Assembly: GCA_041678045.1 (NCBI GenBank)
Contig: JBAYOV010000001.1
Span: forward strand, 100,947 to 164,946
DNA from: UBA2357 sp041678045
GTDB lineage: Bacteria; Pseudomonadota; Gammaproteobacteria; Burkholderiales; Rhodocyclaceae
Direction of reading: 5' to 3'
Length of the DNA stretch: 64,000 nucleotides
Shown here: positions 51,093-58,972 of the stretch, one piece after another
Layout: each line of letters begins with the position of its first letter
Position numbering within the stretch: position 1 is the first letter of the stretch
Position numbers and translations under genes: made by a program
The notes under the pieces: model-generated
The model's database searches: none
Seen by the model: only the letters and a program-made list of their open reading frames with translations
Told to the model about the DNA's origin: nothing

Positions 51093-52010
51093 TCACGTGC
51101 CAGCCGGAGGGCGCTGTCCGCTTTGCTCCGGTTGTTCGCCCGCTCGGCTGATGGCAAGCGTGGCGGGGTGGGTGATGCGGCGTTCCACCGAAATGGCGTA
51201 ATAGGCTTCCCGGACTTGTGGCAGCACGCCAAGGCGGAAGACCTGATACTGCCGGCAGATTTGTTCGGCGATCAGCAGCGGGGCGGGGAAGATGCCTGCA
51301 CCGGTTTCGCCAAAAGACTTCATCAGTGCGCTGTCGTCGAATTCTCCGACGATGCGCGGGGTGAGTTTCTGGCTGTCGAGCCAGTGCTGCAGCGGGCGGC
51401 GCAGGGCGGCATCCGGGCCGGGCAACAGCATCGGGGCGCGGTCAAGGCTGTCCGGAAAGCCGGTCGCGAATTGATTGTGCAGCTGTTCGGTGGCGAACAG
51501 GCCGATGGCCGACTCGGCCAGTTTGTGGCTGAAGCCGCGTACATCCATGTCGGATGGCATCGGACGGTCGGCCAGCACCACGTCGAGCTTGTGTATCGCG
51601 AGGTCGCCCAGCAGACGGTTCAGCTTGTCCTCACGGCAGAGGATGCGCACCGGTTCGGGCAGGGCCAGCGAGGGGGCCAGCAACCGTGCTGCGATGGCTT
51701 TCGGCACCACGTCGGCAATGCCCACACGGAAGGGCATGGCGCGGCCTGCTGCGCGGTTGTGCAGGGCCTCTTCCAGTTCGTTGCCGACACGGAAGATTTC
51801 CTCGGCGTAGTCGAGCACCATGCGGCCGGTTTCGGTGAGGGCCAGGCGGCGTCCCTGACGGCGGAACAGGGTTACGCCCAGTGCGCCCTCCAGGGTTGCG
51901 ATCTGGCCGCTCAGCGTCTGTGGCGCCAGGCCGGTGAGTTCGGCGGCACGCGCCACGCCGCCTGCGCGGGCGACGCTCCAGAAATGCTGAAGTTGTTTGT
52001 AGTTGAGCAT
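51093..52010 (-). CDS. nhaR: LysR-family regulator, NhaR-like
   Basis: 305 residues. The N-terminal winged helix (1-60) reads MLNYKQLQHFWSVARAGGVARAAELTGLAPQTLSGQIATLE. The effector domain includes IVGEFDDSALMKSFGETGAGIFPAP, which closely matches my memory of E. coli NhaR. NhaR activates the Na+/H+ antiporter gene nhaA in response to sodium; no nhaA lies in this window. The divergent neighbour is a YccA-type membrane protein. A perfect-core inverted repeat lies just upstream of the start, a likely binding site. Confidence 0.85.
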   Translation of the reverse strand: MLNYKQLQHFWSVARAGGVARAAELTGLAPQTLSGQIATLEGALGVTLFRRQGRRLALTETGRMVLDYAEEIFRVGNELEEALHNRAAGRAMPFRVGIADVVPKAIAARLLAPSLALPEPVRILCREDKLNRLLGDLAIHKLDVVLADRPMPSDMDVRGFSHKLAESAIGLFATEQLHNQFATGFPDSLDRAPMLLPGPDAALRRPLQHWLDSQKLTPRIVGEFDDSALMKSFGETGAGIFPAPLLIAEQICRQYQVFRLGVLPQVREAYYAISVERRITHPATLAISRAGEQPEQSGQRPPAGT

Positions 52011-52014
52011 GAAA

Positions 52015-52063
52015 GTTCGAAAAAACAGGATAAAGATTTCGCTGAACTCGTATTTTATCGAAC
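52015..52063. promoter_or_regulatory. Candidate LysR/NhaR operator upstream of nhaR
   Basis: GTTCGAAAAAAC (52015-52026) and ATTTTATCGAAC (52052-52063) are inverted copies matching at 10 of 12 positions, centred 29 bases upstream of the nhaR ATG. The interior is AT-rich. This is typical of autoregulated LysR genes, but binding is inferred. Confidence 0.5.
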
Positions 52064-52260
52064 AGTCTTAAGATAGCATTCGCACATGAACGATTGACTC
52101 GCGCGCCGGCGGTTTCGCGGTTTCGGTTTGCGGGGAACTCGTGACGATGGGTCGGTCAAATACCTGCGGCATCGACAATCAAGCCCGCCGCAGCCCGCTG
52201 TCTGCGGAACCGATCCACCGACCAGTCATTTACAACGGTTTCAAAGGAGGATGAACATCC

Positions 52261-52926
52261 ATGGACAATCGCAGCATGACGATGAACCGGGCTGAGGCTT
52301 CGGTTCTTTCCACCAACAAGGTGATCCGCAACACCTATGTGTTGCTGTCGATGACGCTGGCTTTTTCGGCCGTGGTCGCGGGCATCTCGATGGCGCTCAA
52401 GCTGCCGCATCCGGGTCTGATCCTGACGCTGGTCGGCTACTTCGGGCTGCTGTTCCTGACGACCAAGTTGCGCAACAGCAGTGGTGGCATCTTCGCGGTG
52501 TTTGCGTTGACCGGCTTCATGGGCTATACCCTGGGACCGATCCTGTCGGCCTACCTGTCCCTGCCGAACGGCCACGCCATCGTGATGCAGGCGCTTGGCG
52601 GCACGGCGGCAATCTTCCTGGGGCTGTCGGCCTACGCGCTCACCTCCCGCAAGGATTTCTCCTTCATGGGCGGCTTCCTGATGGTGGGCATCCTGGTGGC
52701 CTTCCTGGCAGGACTTGGCGCAATCTTCTTCGAAATTCCCGGCCTCTCGCTGGCGGTTTCGGCGATGTTCGTGCTGCTCATGTCCGGCCTGATCCTGTAT
52801 GAGACCAGCAACATCATTCACGGCGGCGAAACCAACTACATCATGGCGACGGTGACGCTGTATGTTTCGATCTACAACCTCTTCACCAGCCTGCTGCACC
52901 TGCTGGGCGTGTTCAACAGTGACTGA
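52261..52926 (+). CDS. yccA: Bax inhibitor-1 family membrane protein, YccA-like
   Basis: 221 residues with seven predicted membrane helices after a short cytoplasmic N-terminus (RAEASVLSTNKVIRNTYVLLSMTLAFSAVVAGIS). It matches the BI-1/YccA family, including GFMGYTLGPILS and a C-terminal DxxxD-like acidic end with YETSNIIHGGETNYIMATVTLYVSIYNLFTSLL. E. coli YccA is a substrate and modulator of the FtsH protease. A very strong AAAGGAGG precedes the ATG. The gene ends at an intrinsic terminator. Confidence 0.92.
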   Translation: MDNRSMTMNRAEASVLSTNKVIRNTYVLLSMTLAFSAVVAGISMALKLPHPGLILTLVGYFGLLFLTTKLRNSSGGIFAVFALTGFMGYTLGPILSAYLSLPNGHAIVMQALGGTAAIFLGLSAYALTSRKDFSFMGGFLMVGILVAFLAGLGAIFFEIPGLSLAVSAMFVLLMSGLILYETSNIIHGGETNYIMATVTLYVSIYNLFTSLLHLLGVFNSD

Positions 52927-52952
52927 ACCGCGCTTCGCTTGAATTGAGCGAC

Positions 52953-52980
52953 GGGGCACCCGAGGGTGCCCCATTTTGTT
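52953..52980 (+). terminator. Intrinsic terminator after the YccA-like gene
   Basis: GGGGCACCC and GGGTGCCCC form a perfect 9-bp stem around GA, followed by ATTTTGTTT. Confidence 0.9.
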
Positions 52981-53015
52981 TGGTGCGCCGCAATGGCATG
53001 AGTGGGCGCAGCGAG

Positions 53016-53021
53016 TACAAT
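53016..53021 (+). promoter_or_regulatory. -10 element (TACAAT) of accA
   Basis: GAGTACAATATGCCCC places TACAAT 33 bases before the accA ATG. Confidence 0.45.
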
Positions 53022-53053
53022 ATGCCCCTTTTTTCAGGCAGGGTAGAGGGCAG

Positions 53054-54019
53054 ATGAAAACCGCCTTTCTGGATTTCGAGCAGGCAGTTGCCGATCTGGA
53101 AGCCAAGATCGATCAATTGCGTTTCGTGCAGGACGACCCTGCGGTCGACCTGTCGGGTGAGATTGCGCGGCTGGAGAAGAAGAGCCAGTCGCTGACCCGG
53201 GACATCTATGCCAAGCTCACGCCGTGGCAGATTTCGCAGGTTGCGCGCCATCCGCAGCGCCCGTATACGCTGGATTATGTCCAGCACGCCTTCACCGACT
53301 TCGAGGAGTTGCACGGTGATCGTGCATTTGCCGACGACAAGGCGATCGTGGGCGGCCTGGCGCGTTTCAATGGCCAGCCCTGCGTGGTGATCGGCCATCA
53401 GAAGGGGCGCGACACCAAGGAAAAGATCCTGCGCAACTTCGGCATGCCGCGCCCGGAGGGGTATCGCAAGGCCCTGCGTCTGATGCGCCTTGCCGAGAAG
53501 TTCGGGATTCCGGTGTTTACCTTTGTGGATACCCCGGGGGCCTATCCCGGCATCGGTGCGGAGGAGCGTGGCCAGTCCGAAGCGATTGGTCACAACCTGT
53601 ATGTGATGGCCGAGTTGAAGGTGCCGATCATCTCCACCGTGATCGGTGAGGGAGGTTCCGGCGGCGCGCTGGCGATTGCGGTGGCCGACCGTCTGCTGAT
53701 GTTGCAGTACTCGACCTATTCGGTGATTTCGCCGGAGGGCTGCGCGTCCATTTTGTGGAAGAGCGCGGACAAGGCTTCGGTTGCGGCCGAGGCCATGGGC
53801 ATCACGGCGGACCGTCTGAAGGGGCTGGGGCTGGTCGATCAGGTGGTGGCCGAGCCGGTGGGCGGTGCGCACCGCGACCATGCCGCGATGGGCCAGAGCC
53901 TGCGCCAGGCCTTGCAGGATGCGCTGCGTCAGGTAATCGATCTGAGCCCTGCCGAACTCGTCGAGCAGCGTCTGCAGCGCCTGTTGGCTTATGGTCGCTT
54001 CAAGGACAAGGCCGCCTGA
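53054..54019 (+). CDS. accA: Acetyl-CoA carboxylase carboxyltransferase subunit alpha
   Basis: A 321-residue crotonase-fold subunit that, with AccD, transfers the carboxyl group from biotin-AccB to acetyl-CoA. It has the N-terminal FLDFEQAVADLEAKIDQLR, the conserved YTLDYVQHAFTDFEELHGDRAFADD, FVDTPGAYPGIGAEERGQSEAI and STVIGEGGSGGALAIAVAD. ATG 53054 gives the family start. AccB and AccC are encoded about 43 kb upstream on the other strand; accD is not in the window. Confidence 0.98.
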   Translation: MKTAFLDFEQAVADLEAKIDQLRFVQDDPAVDLSGEIARLEKKSQSLTRDIYAKLTPWQISQVARHPQRPYTLDYVQHAFTDFEELHGDRAFADDKAIVGGLARFNGQPCVVIGHQKGRDTKEKILRNFGMPRPEGYRKALRLMRLAEKFGIPVFTFVDTPGAYPGIGAEERGQSEAIGHNLYVMAELKVPIISTVIGEGGSGGALAIAVADRLLMLQYSTYSVISPEGCASILWKSADKASVAAEAMGITADRLKGLGLVDQVVAEPVGGAHRDHAAMGQSLRQALQDALRQVIDLSPAELVEQRLQRLLAYGRFKDKAA

Positions 54020-55358
54020 CGGAAACCTCCATGCGCGGCTTGCACAGGCTTTGCACGAAGCCGGTGTGGAGCGGGGTGCGCGGCTGACGCTGGCGTTCAG
54101 CGGTGGGCTGGATTCGCGCGTGCTGCTCGAGTTGCTTGCCGATGTGGCGCCCGGTCTGGGCTTGCAGCTCGATGCGGCGCATGTCCATCACGGGCTCAGT
54201 GCGCACGCCGAAGACTGGGTGAGGCTGTGCGAAGCTGCCTGTGCCGGGCGTGGCCTGCCGTTGCGGGTGTTCAGGGTGCAGGTGCCGCAGCAGAACCCGC
54301 TGGGGCTGGAGGCGGCGGCCCGGCAATTGCGTCATGCTGCGCTCGACAGTGTGGTCACTGACTGGTTGGTGTTTGCGCACCATCAGGACGATCAGGCCGA
54401 AACCCTGCTGTTCAGGCTGCTGCGCGGCAGCGGGGTGCGGGGGGCTGCGGCGATGCGCGCTCGGGTGCCGGCACACGCCGGCCGGCCGGGACGGTTGCGC
54501 CCCTTGCTCAATGTGCGTCGTGCCGAACTGGAAGCCTTTGCCCGTGCGGCCGGGTTGCGTTGGGTGGAGGATGAGAGTAACGCCGACACGCGCTTTGCAC
54601 GCAATTTTCTGCGTCACCGCATCATGCCGGAGTTGCAGGTGCTGGCCCCCGCGGCGGTGCCGGCGCTGGCGCGCGCAGCCGGGCAGTTTGCACAGGCGGA
54701 TGAATTGCTTGAGGACCTGGCGCAGCTTGATCTGGCGCAGTGTGGCGGACTGCCGATGCGGCATCCGGAGTTGCTGGCCCTGAGCGATGCGCGTCTGCTC
54801 AATCTCTTGCGCAGCCTGATTCGTGAGTTGGGCGAGCTGCCCCCCGCGCGGGCGCGTTTGCTGGAGGCCGTGCGCCAGTTGCGCGAGGCGCCCGGTCCGC
54901 TGTGCTGTGCGCTGGGGGCTTGCACCCTGCTGGTGTATCGCGACCGGGTGTGGCTGGAATCTGCTCGTCCTGCAACGCTGCCCGTGCCCCGGTCATGGTG
55001 CGGGGAGCGTGCCCTGCCTTGGTCGGGGGCAGAAGTGTGCTTTGAACCGGTGAACGGGGCGGGGTTGGATGCCGCACGGCTTGCCGGGGCCGGGGCGTGC
55101 CGGCTCGTGCCGCGCTGGCCGGGTTTGAAGATGCGCATGGCGCCCGAAGGGCCCCGACGCAGTTTCAAGAATTTGTGTCAGGAGGCGGGTATTCCGGCCT
55201 TTCTGCGGGAACGGCTGCCGGTGCTCGTGGTGGACGGGGAGCCGGTGTGGATTGCGGGCATTGGCTGTGCGCCCGCCTGGCGTTGCACATCTGGTCAGCC
55301 CGGTGTGCAGCCACGTTGGGACGTGGTGGGGGCGAATTTTTCGGCGGAGGGGGTCTGA
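53991..55358 (+). CDS. tilS: tRNA(Ile)-lysidine synthase
   Basis: 455 residues. This PP-loop ATPase converts C34 of the AUA-reading tRNA-Ile to lysidine. The signature LAFSGGLDSRVLLELL (SGGLDS at 37-42) is followed by DAAHVHHGLSAHAEDW, FAHHQDDQAETLLFRLLRGSGVRG and RWVEDESNADTRFARNFLRH. TilS substrate-binding and C-terminal domains follow (RSFKNLCQEAGIPAFLRERLPVL). The only ATG in range is at 53991, inside the end of accA, giving a 29-base overlap; a GTG at 54066 is a shorter alternative. The overlap suggests coupling to accA. Confidence 0.93.
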   Translation: MVASRTRPPDGNLHARLAQALHEAGVERGARLTLAFSGGLDSRVLLELLADVAPGLGLQLDAAHVHHGLSAHAEDWVRLCEAACAGRGLPLRVFRVQVPQQNPLGLEAAARQLRHAALDSVVTDWLVFAHHQDDQAETLLFRLLRGSGVRGAAAMRARVPAHAGRPGRLRPLLNVRRAELEAFARAAGLRWVEDESNADTRFARNFLRHRIMPELQVLAPAAVPALARAAGQFAQADELLEDLAQLDLAQCGGLPMRHPELLALSDARLLNLLRSLIRELGELPPARARLLEAVRQLREAPGPLCCALGACTLLVYRDRVWLESARPATLPVPRSWCGERALPWSGAEVCFEPVNGAGLDAARLAGAGACRLVPRWPGLKMRMAPEGPRRSFKNLCQEAGIPAFLRERLPVLVVDGEPVWIAGIGCAPAWRCTSGQPGVQPRWDVVGANFSAEGV

Positions 55359-55379
55359 CTGTCGGTCGTGGTTTGCTGA

Positions 55380-55385
55380 TAAAAT
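55380..55385 (+). promoter_or_regulatory. -10 element (TAAAAT) of ndk
   Basis: TGATAAAATGCC, identical to the sequence before lpxC, lies 46-51 bases before the ndk ATG. A poor -35 (CTGACT, 55355-55360) is 19 bases upstream. Confidence 0.5.
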
Positions 55386-55430
55386 GCCCGGTTTATCCCA
55401 ACGCAACATTTTCAACTGGAGAATTGTCTC

Positions 55431-55856
55431 ATGGCGATTGAACGCACGCTTTCCATCATCAAGCCCGATGCCGTCGCAAAGAACGTGATCGGCAAGATTT
55501 ACCAGCGTTTTGAAGACGCTGGCCTGAAGGTCATCGCTGCCCGCATGATGCACCTGTCCGAGCAGGAAGCCGGCCAGTTCTACGCAGTGCACAAGGAGCG
55601 CCCCTTCTTCAAGGATCTGGTGTCGTTCATGGTGTCCGGTCCGGTGATGGTGCAAGTGCTCGAAGGCGAGAGCGCCATTGCCAAGAACCGTGAGCTGATG
55701 GGCGCGACCGACCCGAAAAAGGCCGATGCCGGCACCATCCGTGCAGACTTCGCCGATTCGATCGATGCCAACGCCGTACATGGTTCCGACGCTCCGGAAA
55801 CTGCAGCGGTCGAAATCGCTTTCTTCTTCCCGGGCATGAACATTCATTCCCGCTAA
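55431..55856 (+). CDS. ndk: Nucleoside diphosphate kinase
   Basis: A 141-residue enzyme that transfers phosphate from NTPs to NDPs through a phospho-histidine. It begins ERTLSIIKPDAVAKNVIGKI, has MVSGPVMVQVLEGESAI, and carries the active-site histidine H117 in NAVHGSDAPETA. Length is standard. A GGAG seven bases before the ATG is the ribosome-binding site. A hairpin follows the gene. Confidence 0.99.
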   Translation: MAIERTLSIIKPDAVAKNVIGKIYQRFEDAGLKVIAARMMHLSEQEAGQFYAVHKERPFFKDLVSFMVSGPVMVQVLEGESAIAKNRELMGATDPKKADAGTIRADFADSIDANAVHGSDAPETAAVEIAFFFPGMNIHSR

Positions 55857-55869
55857 GCTGTTTTCATTC

Positions 55870-55888
55870 GGGCGGCTTGGTGCCGCCC
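55870..55888 (+). terminator. Hairpin between ndk and rlmN
   Basis: GGGCGGC and GCCGCCC pair around TTGGT, followed by TTCGCG. Without a U-run it is probably a partial terminator allowing read-through into rlmN. Confidence 0.5.
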
Positions 55889-55904
55889 TTCGCGCAGGCT
55901 TGCG

Positions 55905-57071
55905 ATGAACGCTCCGGTCAATCTTCTGGATTTCGATGTGGACGGCCTTGTGGCCTGGCTGGTCGAGCGGGGTGAGAAACCCTTTCGGGCCCGCCAGGTG
56001 CTGCGATGGCTGCACCGCGAGGGTTGTGATCGCTTTGACGACATGACCAATGTTGCCAAGAGCCTGCGTGCGCGGCTGGCACAGGAGGCCGAGATTCGTG
56101 CTCCGGTGCCGCTGCGCGATTCCGTTTCTGCCGACGGTACCCGCAAGTGGCTGCTCGATGTCGGGCAGGGCAATGCGGTGGAGGCGGTGTTCATTCCCGA
56201 ACGCAGTCGTGGCACCCTGTGCATTTCTTCACAGGCGGGGTGTGCGCTCGACTGTGCGTTCTGCTCCACCGGGAAGCAGGGCTTCAATCGCAATCTGACG
56301 GCCGGCGAGATCATCGGCCAGCTGTGGCTGGCCAACCGTCTGCTCGGGGCGGCCCGCGATGCCCGCTGCGAGTACGGTGGGGTCGGTGGCGATGGGGCCG
56401 CTGGCGATGAGGATCCGGGCGACCCCGGCAATGGCCGGGTGATCAGCAATGTCGTGATGATGGGCATGGGCGAGCCGCTGGCCAACTTCGACAATGTGGT
56501 CACCGCGTTGCGCGTGATGCTCGACGATCACGCCTATGGGCTGTCGCGTCGGCGGGTGACGGTGTCGACCTCGGGCATCGTGCCGGCCATGGACCGCTTG
56601 CGCGATGAGTGTCCGGTGGCACTGGCCGTGTCACTGCATGCGCCGACCGATGCGTTGCGCGATCGTCTGGTTCCGATCAATCAAAAATACCCGTTGCGTG
56701 AGTTGATGGCAGCCTGCCGGCGCTATCTCGACCGGGCTCCGCGCGATTTCGTGACCTTCGAGTATGTGATGCTCGAAGGAGTGAATGATAGTGACGCACA
56801 GGCGCGTGAGTTGATCGCGCTGGTGCGCGATGTACCCTGCAAGTTCAACCTGATTCCGTTCAATCCGTTCCCGAACTCCGGCTTCAGGCGTTCCCAGGGT
56901 GAGCGTGTCAGGCAATTTGGCGGCATACTGAATGGCGCAGGCATTGTGACGACAATCCGCAGAACGCGCGGAGAGGATGTCGATGCCGCTTGTGGTCAGT
57001 TGGCAGGGCAGGTGCAGGACCGGACGCGGAGAACAATCCGGCTTGCGCAGGCTGGAGAGGAGGAAAGATGA
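55905..57071 (+). CDS. rlmN: 23S rRNA/tRNA adenine-C2 methyltransferase RlmN
   Basis: A 388-residue radical-SAM enzyme that methylates A2503 of 23S rRNA and A37 of some tRNAs. The cluster cysteines are C113, C117 and C120 (GCALDCAFCSTGKQGFNRNL). The second catalytic cysteine is C363 (DVDAACGQLAG), and NVVMMGMGEPL is the SAM-binding GGE-like motif. Between these, residues about 153-178 form a Gly/Asp-rich insertion absent from E. coli RlmN as I remember it. Starts 48 bases after ndk; the stop overlaps pilW as ATGA. Confidence 0.97.
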   Translation: MNAPVNLLDFDVDGLVAWLVERGEKPFRARQVLRWLHREGCDRFDDMTNVAKSLRARLAQEAEIRAPVPLRDSVSADGTRKWLLDVGQGNAVEAVFIPERSRGTLCISSQAGCALDCAFCSTGKQGFNRNLTAGEIIGQLWLANRLLGAARDARCEYGGVGGDGAAGDEDPGDPGNGRVISNVVMMGMGEPLANFDNVVTALRVMLDDHAYGLSRRRVTVSTSGIVPAMDRLRDECPVALAVSLHAPTDALRDRLVPINQKYPLRELMAACRRYLDRAPRDFVTFEYVMLEGVNDSDAQARELIALVRDVPCKFNLIPFNPFPNSGFRRSQGERVRQFGGILNGAGIVTTIRRTRGEDVDAACGQLAGQVQDRTRRTIRLAQAGEEER

Positions 57072-57877
57072 ATTATGGTTTGAGAATGCTGGGCGCTGTC
57101 ACCCTGGCAGCGGTGCTGGGGGGATGCACGACCCTTCCCGGCGTGGCCGATTCGTCGACTGCGGGCGGTGCGGTGCGGGCAATGTCGGACACGCCGCCGG
57201 CCAATGCGGCACAGGCCCGAGCCAGGGTGAGTGTCGAACTGGGCATGGCTTATCTTGAGGTTGGGCGCTTCGACGTGGCACTGGACGAGGCGCGAAGTGC
57301 GATGGCGCATGATTCAAACTATGCGCCTGCGTATCACCTGCTTGCGCTGGTGCATATGTTCATTGAGGAAAATGCCGCTGCGCGCGAGAACTTTCTGCGG
57401 GCGCTGCGCCTGGCGCCGGGTGATCCGGAGATCAACAACAGCTATGGCTGGTTTCAGTGCGTGCATGGCGAGTCGGAGGAGGGCTTGCGCCGCCTGACCG
57501 CTGCTGCACGCAATCCGTATTACCGTTTCCCGGGGCGGGCTTATACCAACGCCGGGCTATGCCACCTCAGGACACAAACCGATGACGCAGCTGCCGAGCA
57601 GTTTCGTCGTGCGGTGAGCCTTGATCCGGCCAACGCCCAGGCCCTGTACCATCTGGCTGCGATTGCCTACCGTAGTGGAGACTACGTTGTGGCCCGTCAG
57701 TGGCTGGTGGACCTGCATCAACGCCGGGAGCCCACTGCAGAGTCGGTATGGTTGGGCTTGCGTACCGAGCGCAGGCTGGGCAACCGCGCAGCCGAAGCAA
57801 GCTATGCCGAACAGCTGAGAGGGCGTTTTGCCGACTCGCCTGAGTATCAGTCCATGCTGCAGGGGAACTACGAGTGA
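57068..57877 (+). CDS. pilW: Type IV pilus biogenesis lipoprotein PilW/PilF (TPR)
   Basis: 269 residues with a lipoprotein signal peptide ending LAAVLGGC (C20), then about six TPR repeats (VSVELGMAYLEVGRFDVALDEARSAMAHDSNYAPAYHLLALVH, then AARENFLRALRLAPGDPEINNSYGWF, and AEQFRRAVSLDPANAQALYHLAAIAY). PilW/PilF supports assembly of the PilQ secretin in the outer membrane. The rlmN-pilW-rodZ-ispG-hisS order is typical for betaproteobacteria. Starts on ATGA with rlmN and ends on GTGA with rodZ. Confidence 0.93.
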   Translation: MNYGLRMLGAVTLAAVLGGCTTLPGVADSSTAGGAVRAMSDTPPANAAQARARVSVELGMAYLEVGRFDVALDEARSAMAHDSNYAPAYHLLALVHMFIEENAAARENFLRALRLAPGDPEINNSYGWFQCVHGESEEGLRRLTAAARNPYYRFPGRAYTNAGLCHLRTQTDDAAAEQFRRAVSLDPANAQALYHLAAIAYRSGDYVVARQWLVDLHQRREPTAESVWLGLRTERRLGNRAAEASYAEQLRGRFADSPEYQSMLQGNYE

Positions 57878-58968
57878 GCGAGCACACCATGGACAATGGC
57901 GGGGAGCAACCTGCTGAGGGACAGGTGCCCGCCACGACTTCGATTGGCCGCATGCTGCGGCTGGCGCGTGAGGCGCGTGGCGAATCCCTGGCCGATGCTG
58001 CCTATGCGCTGAAACTGACCCAGAACCAGGTGGATGCGATGGAGCGGGAGCGGTTCGACCTGCTGCCCGGCCCAGCGTTCGTGCGCGGCTTCCTGCGCAA
58101 CTATGCCAGGCATCTGGGGGTGGACATCGAACCCCAGATGGCCGGTGGTGGCGTGCCGTCGACGGCCTCTGCTGCGACGGTCGAACTCAGCCCCCCGATG
58201 AATGCGACCGGAACCTTGCCGTCCGGTAGCCGTTCGCGCAGGGCGCCACGTACAGCGCTGGCGCTGATTGCGGTGTTGGTGGGGGTGTTGGTGGCGGGAT
58301 GGTATTTCGACTGGTTCCAGGTTGCTGAAGTGGAGTCCGGTGCAGAAGGGCAGCCTGTGGCTGTGGTGCCGGCCAATGGCGTGCAGCGACCCGTGTTTCA
58401 GTCGCAGCTCATGCCCCCCGCGCAGGAGGGGGCTTTGCCTCAGCCGCTGTCCCAGGGGCGCGGTGCAGCCATGACCCGGAATGCTTCCGGAGGGGGGGCA
58501 GAGGGGCAGGATGCAACCGCCGCGGCTGATGAAGGCGTGCTCGCCGAGGTGGCAGGCGTTGCGGATGAGGCAGGCGCCGGTGCAGGTGCCACGAGAAACG
58601 CGCAAGGTGAAAGCGGGCCGGATGAAAACGTGCCTGCTCCAGCGCAGGCCGATGCGGCCAACGCAGGCGACGCCGCCGGTGCGCAGGTGAGTCCGGTGGC
58701 TCCGGCGGTTCCGGAGACGGAAACCGGTCGTCGGGGTACGCTGGTTTTCCGCCTGGCGGGAGAGTCGTGGATTCAGGTTCGCGATGCCGGCGGGGCCACC
58801 CTGTACATGGGTACCGGCGCGCCCGGTACCACCCGTACCGTGCAGGGGCAGCCGCCGTTTGCCGTGGTGGTGGGCAATGCCGAGCAGGTCACGCTGGAGC
58901 ATGCCGGGCAACAGGTGGATCTCAAACCGCACATCCGCACCGGCGTTGCCCGTCTGAGTGTGGAGTGA
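57874..58968 (+). CDS. rodZ: Cytoskeletal protein RodZ-like (HTH, DUF4115)
   Basis: 364 residues. The cytoplasmic helix-turn-helix (about 22-95, IGRMLRLAREARGESLADAAYALKLTQNQVDAMERE, with GFLRNYARHLGVD) binds MreB. One membrane helix follows at about 129-146 (ALALIAVLVGVLVAGWYF), then an Ala/Gly/Gln-rich periplasmic linker of about 130 residues and a C-terminal DUF4115 domain (GTLVFRLAGESWIQVRDAGGATLY, VARLSVE). RodZ links MreB to the rod-shape machinery. Starts with GTG overlapping pilW. Confidence 0.93.
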   Translation: MSEHTMDNGGEQPAEGQVPATTSIGRMLRLAREARGESLADAAYALKLTQNQVDAMERERFDLLPGPAFVRGFLRNYARHLGVDIEPQMAGGGVPSTASAATVELSPPMNATGTLPSGSRSRRAPRTALALIAVLVGVLVAGWYFDWFQVAEVESGAEGQPVAVVPANGVQRPVFQSQLMPPAQEGALPQPLSQGRGAAMTRNASGGGAEGQDATAAADEGVLAEVAGVADEAGAGAGATRNAQGESGPDENVPAPAQADAANAGDAAGAQVSPVAPAVPETETGRRGTLVFRLAGESWIQVRDAGGATLYMGTGAPGTTRTVQGQPPFAVVVGNAEQVTLEHAGQQVDLKPHIRTGVARLSVE

Positions 58969-58972
58969 CTTC

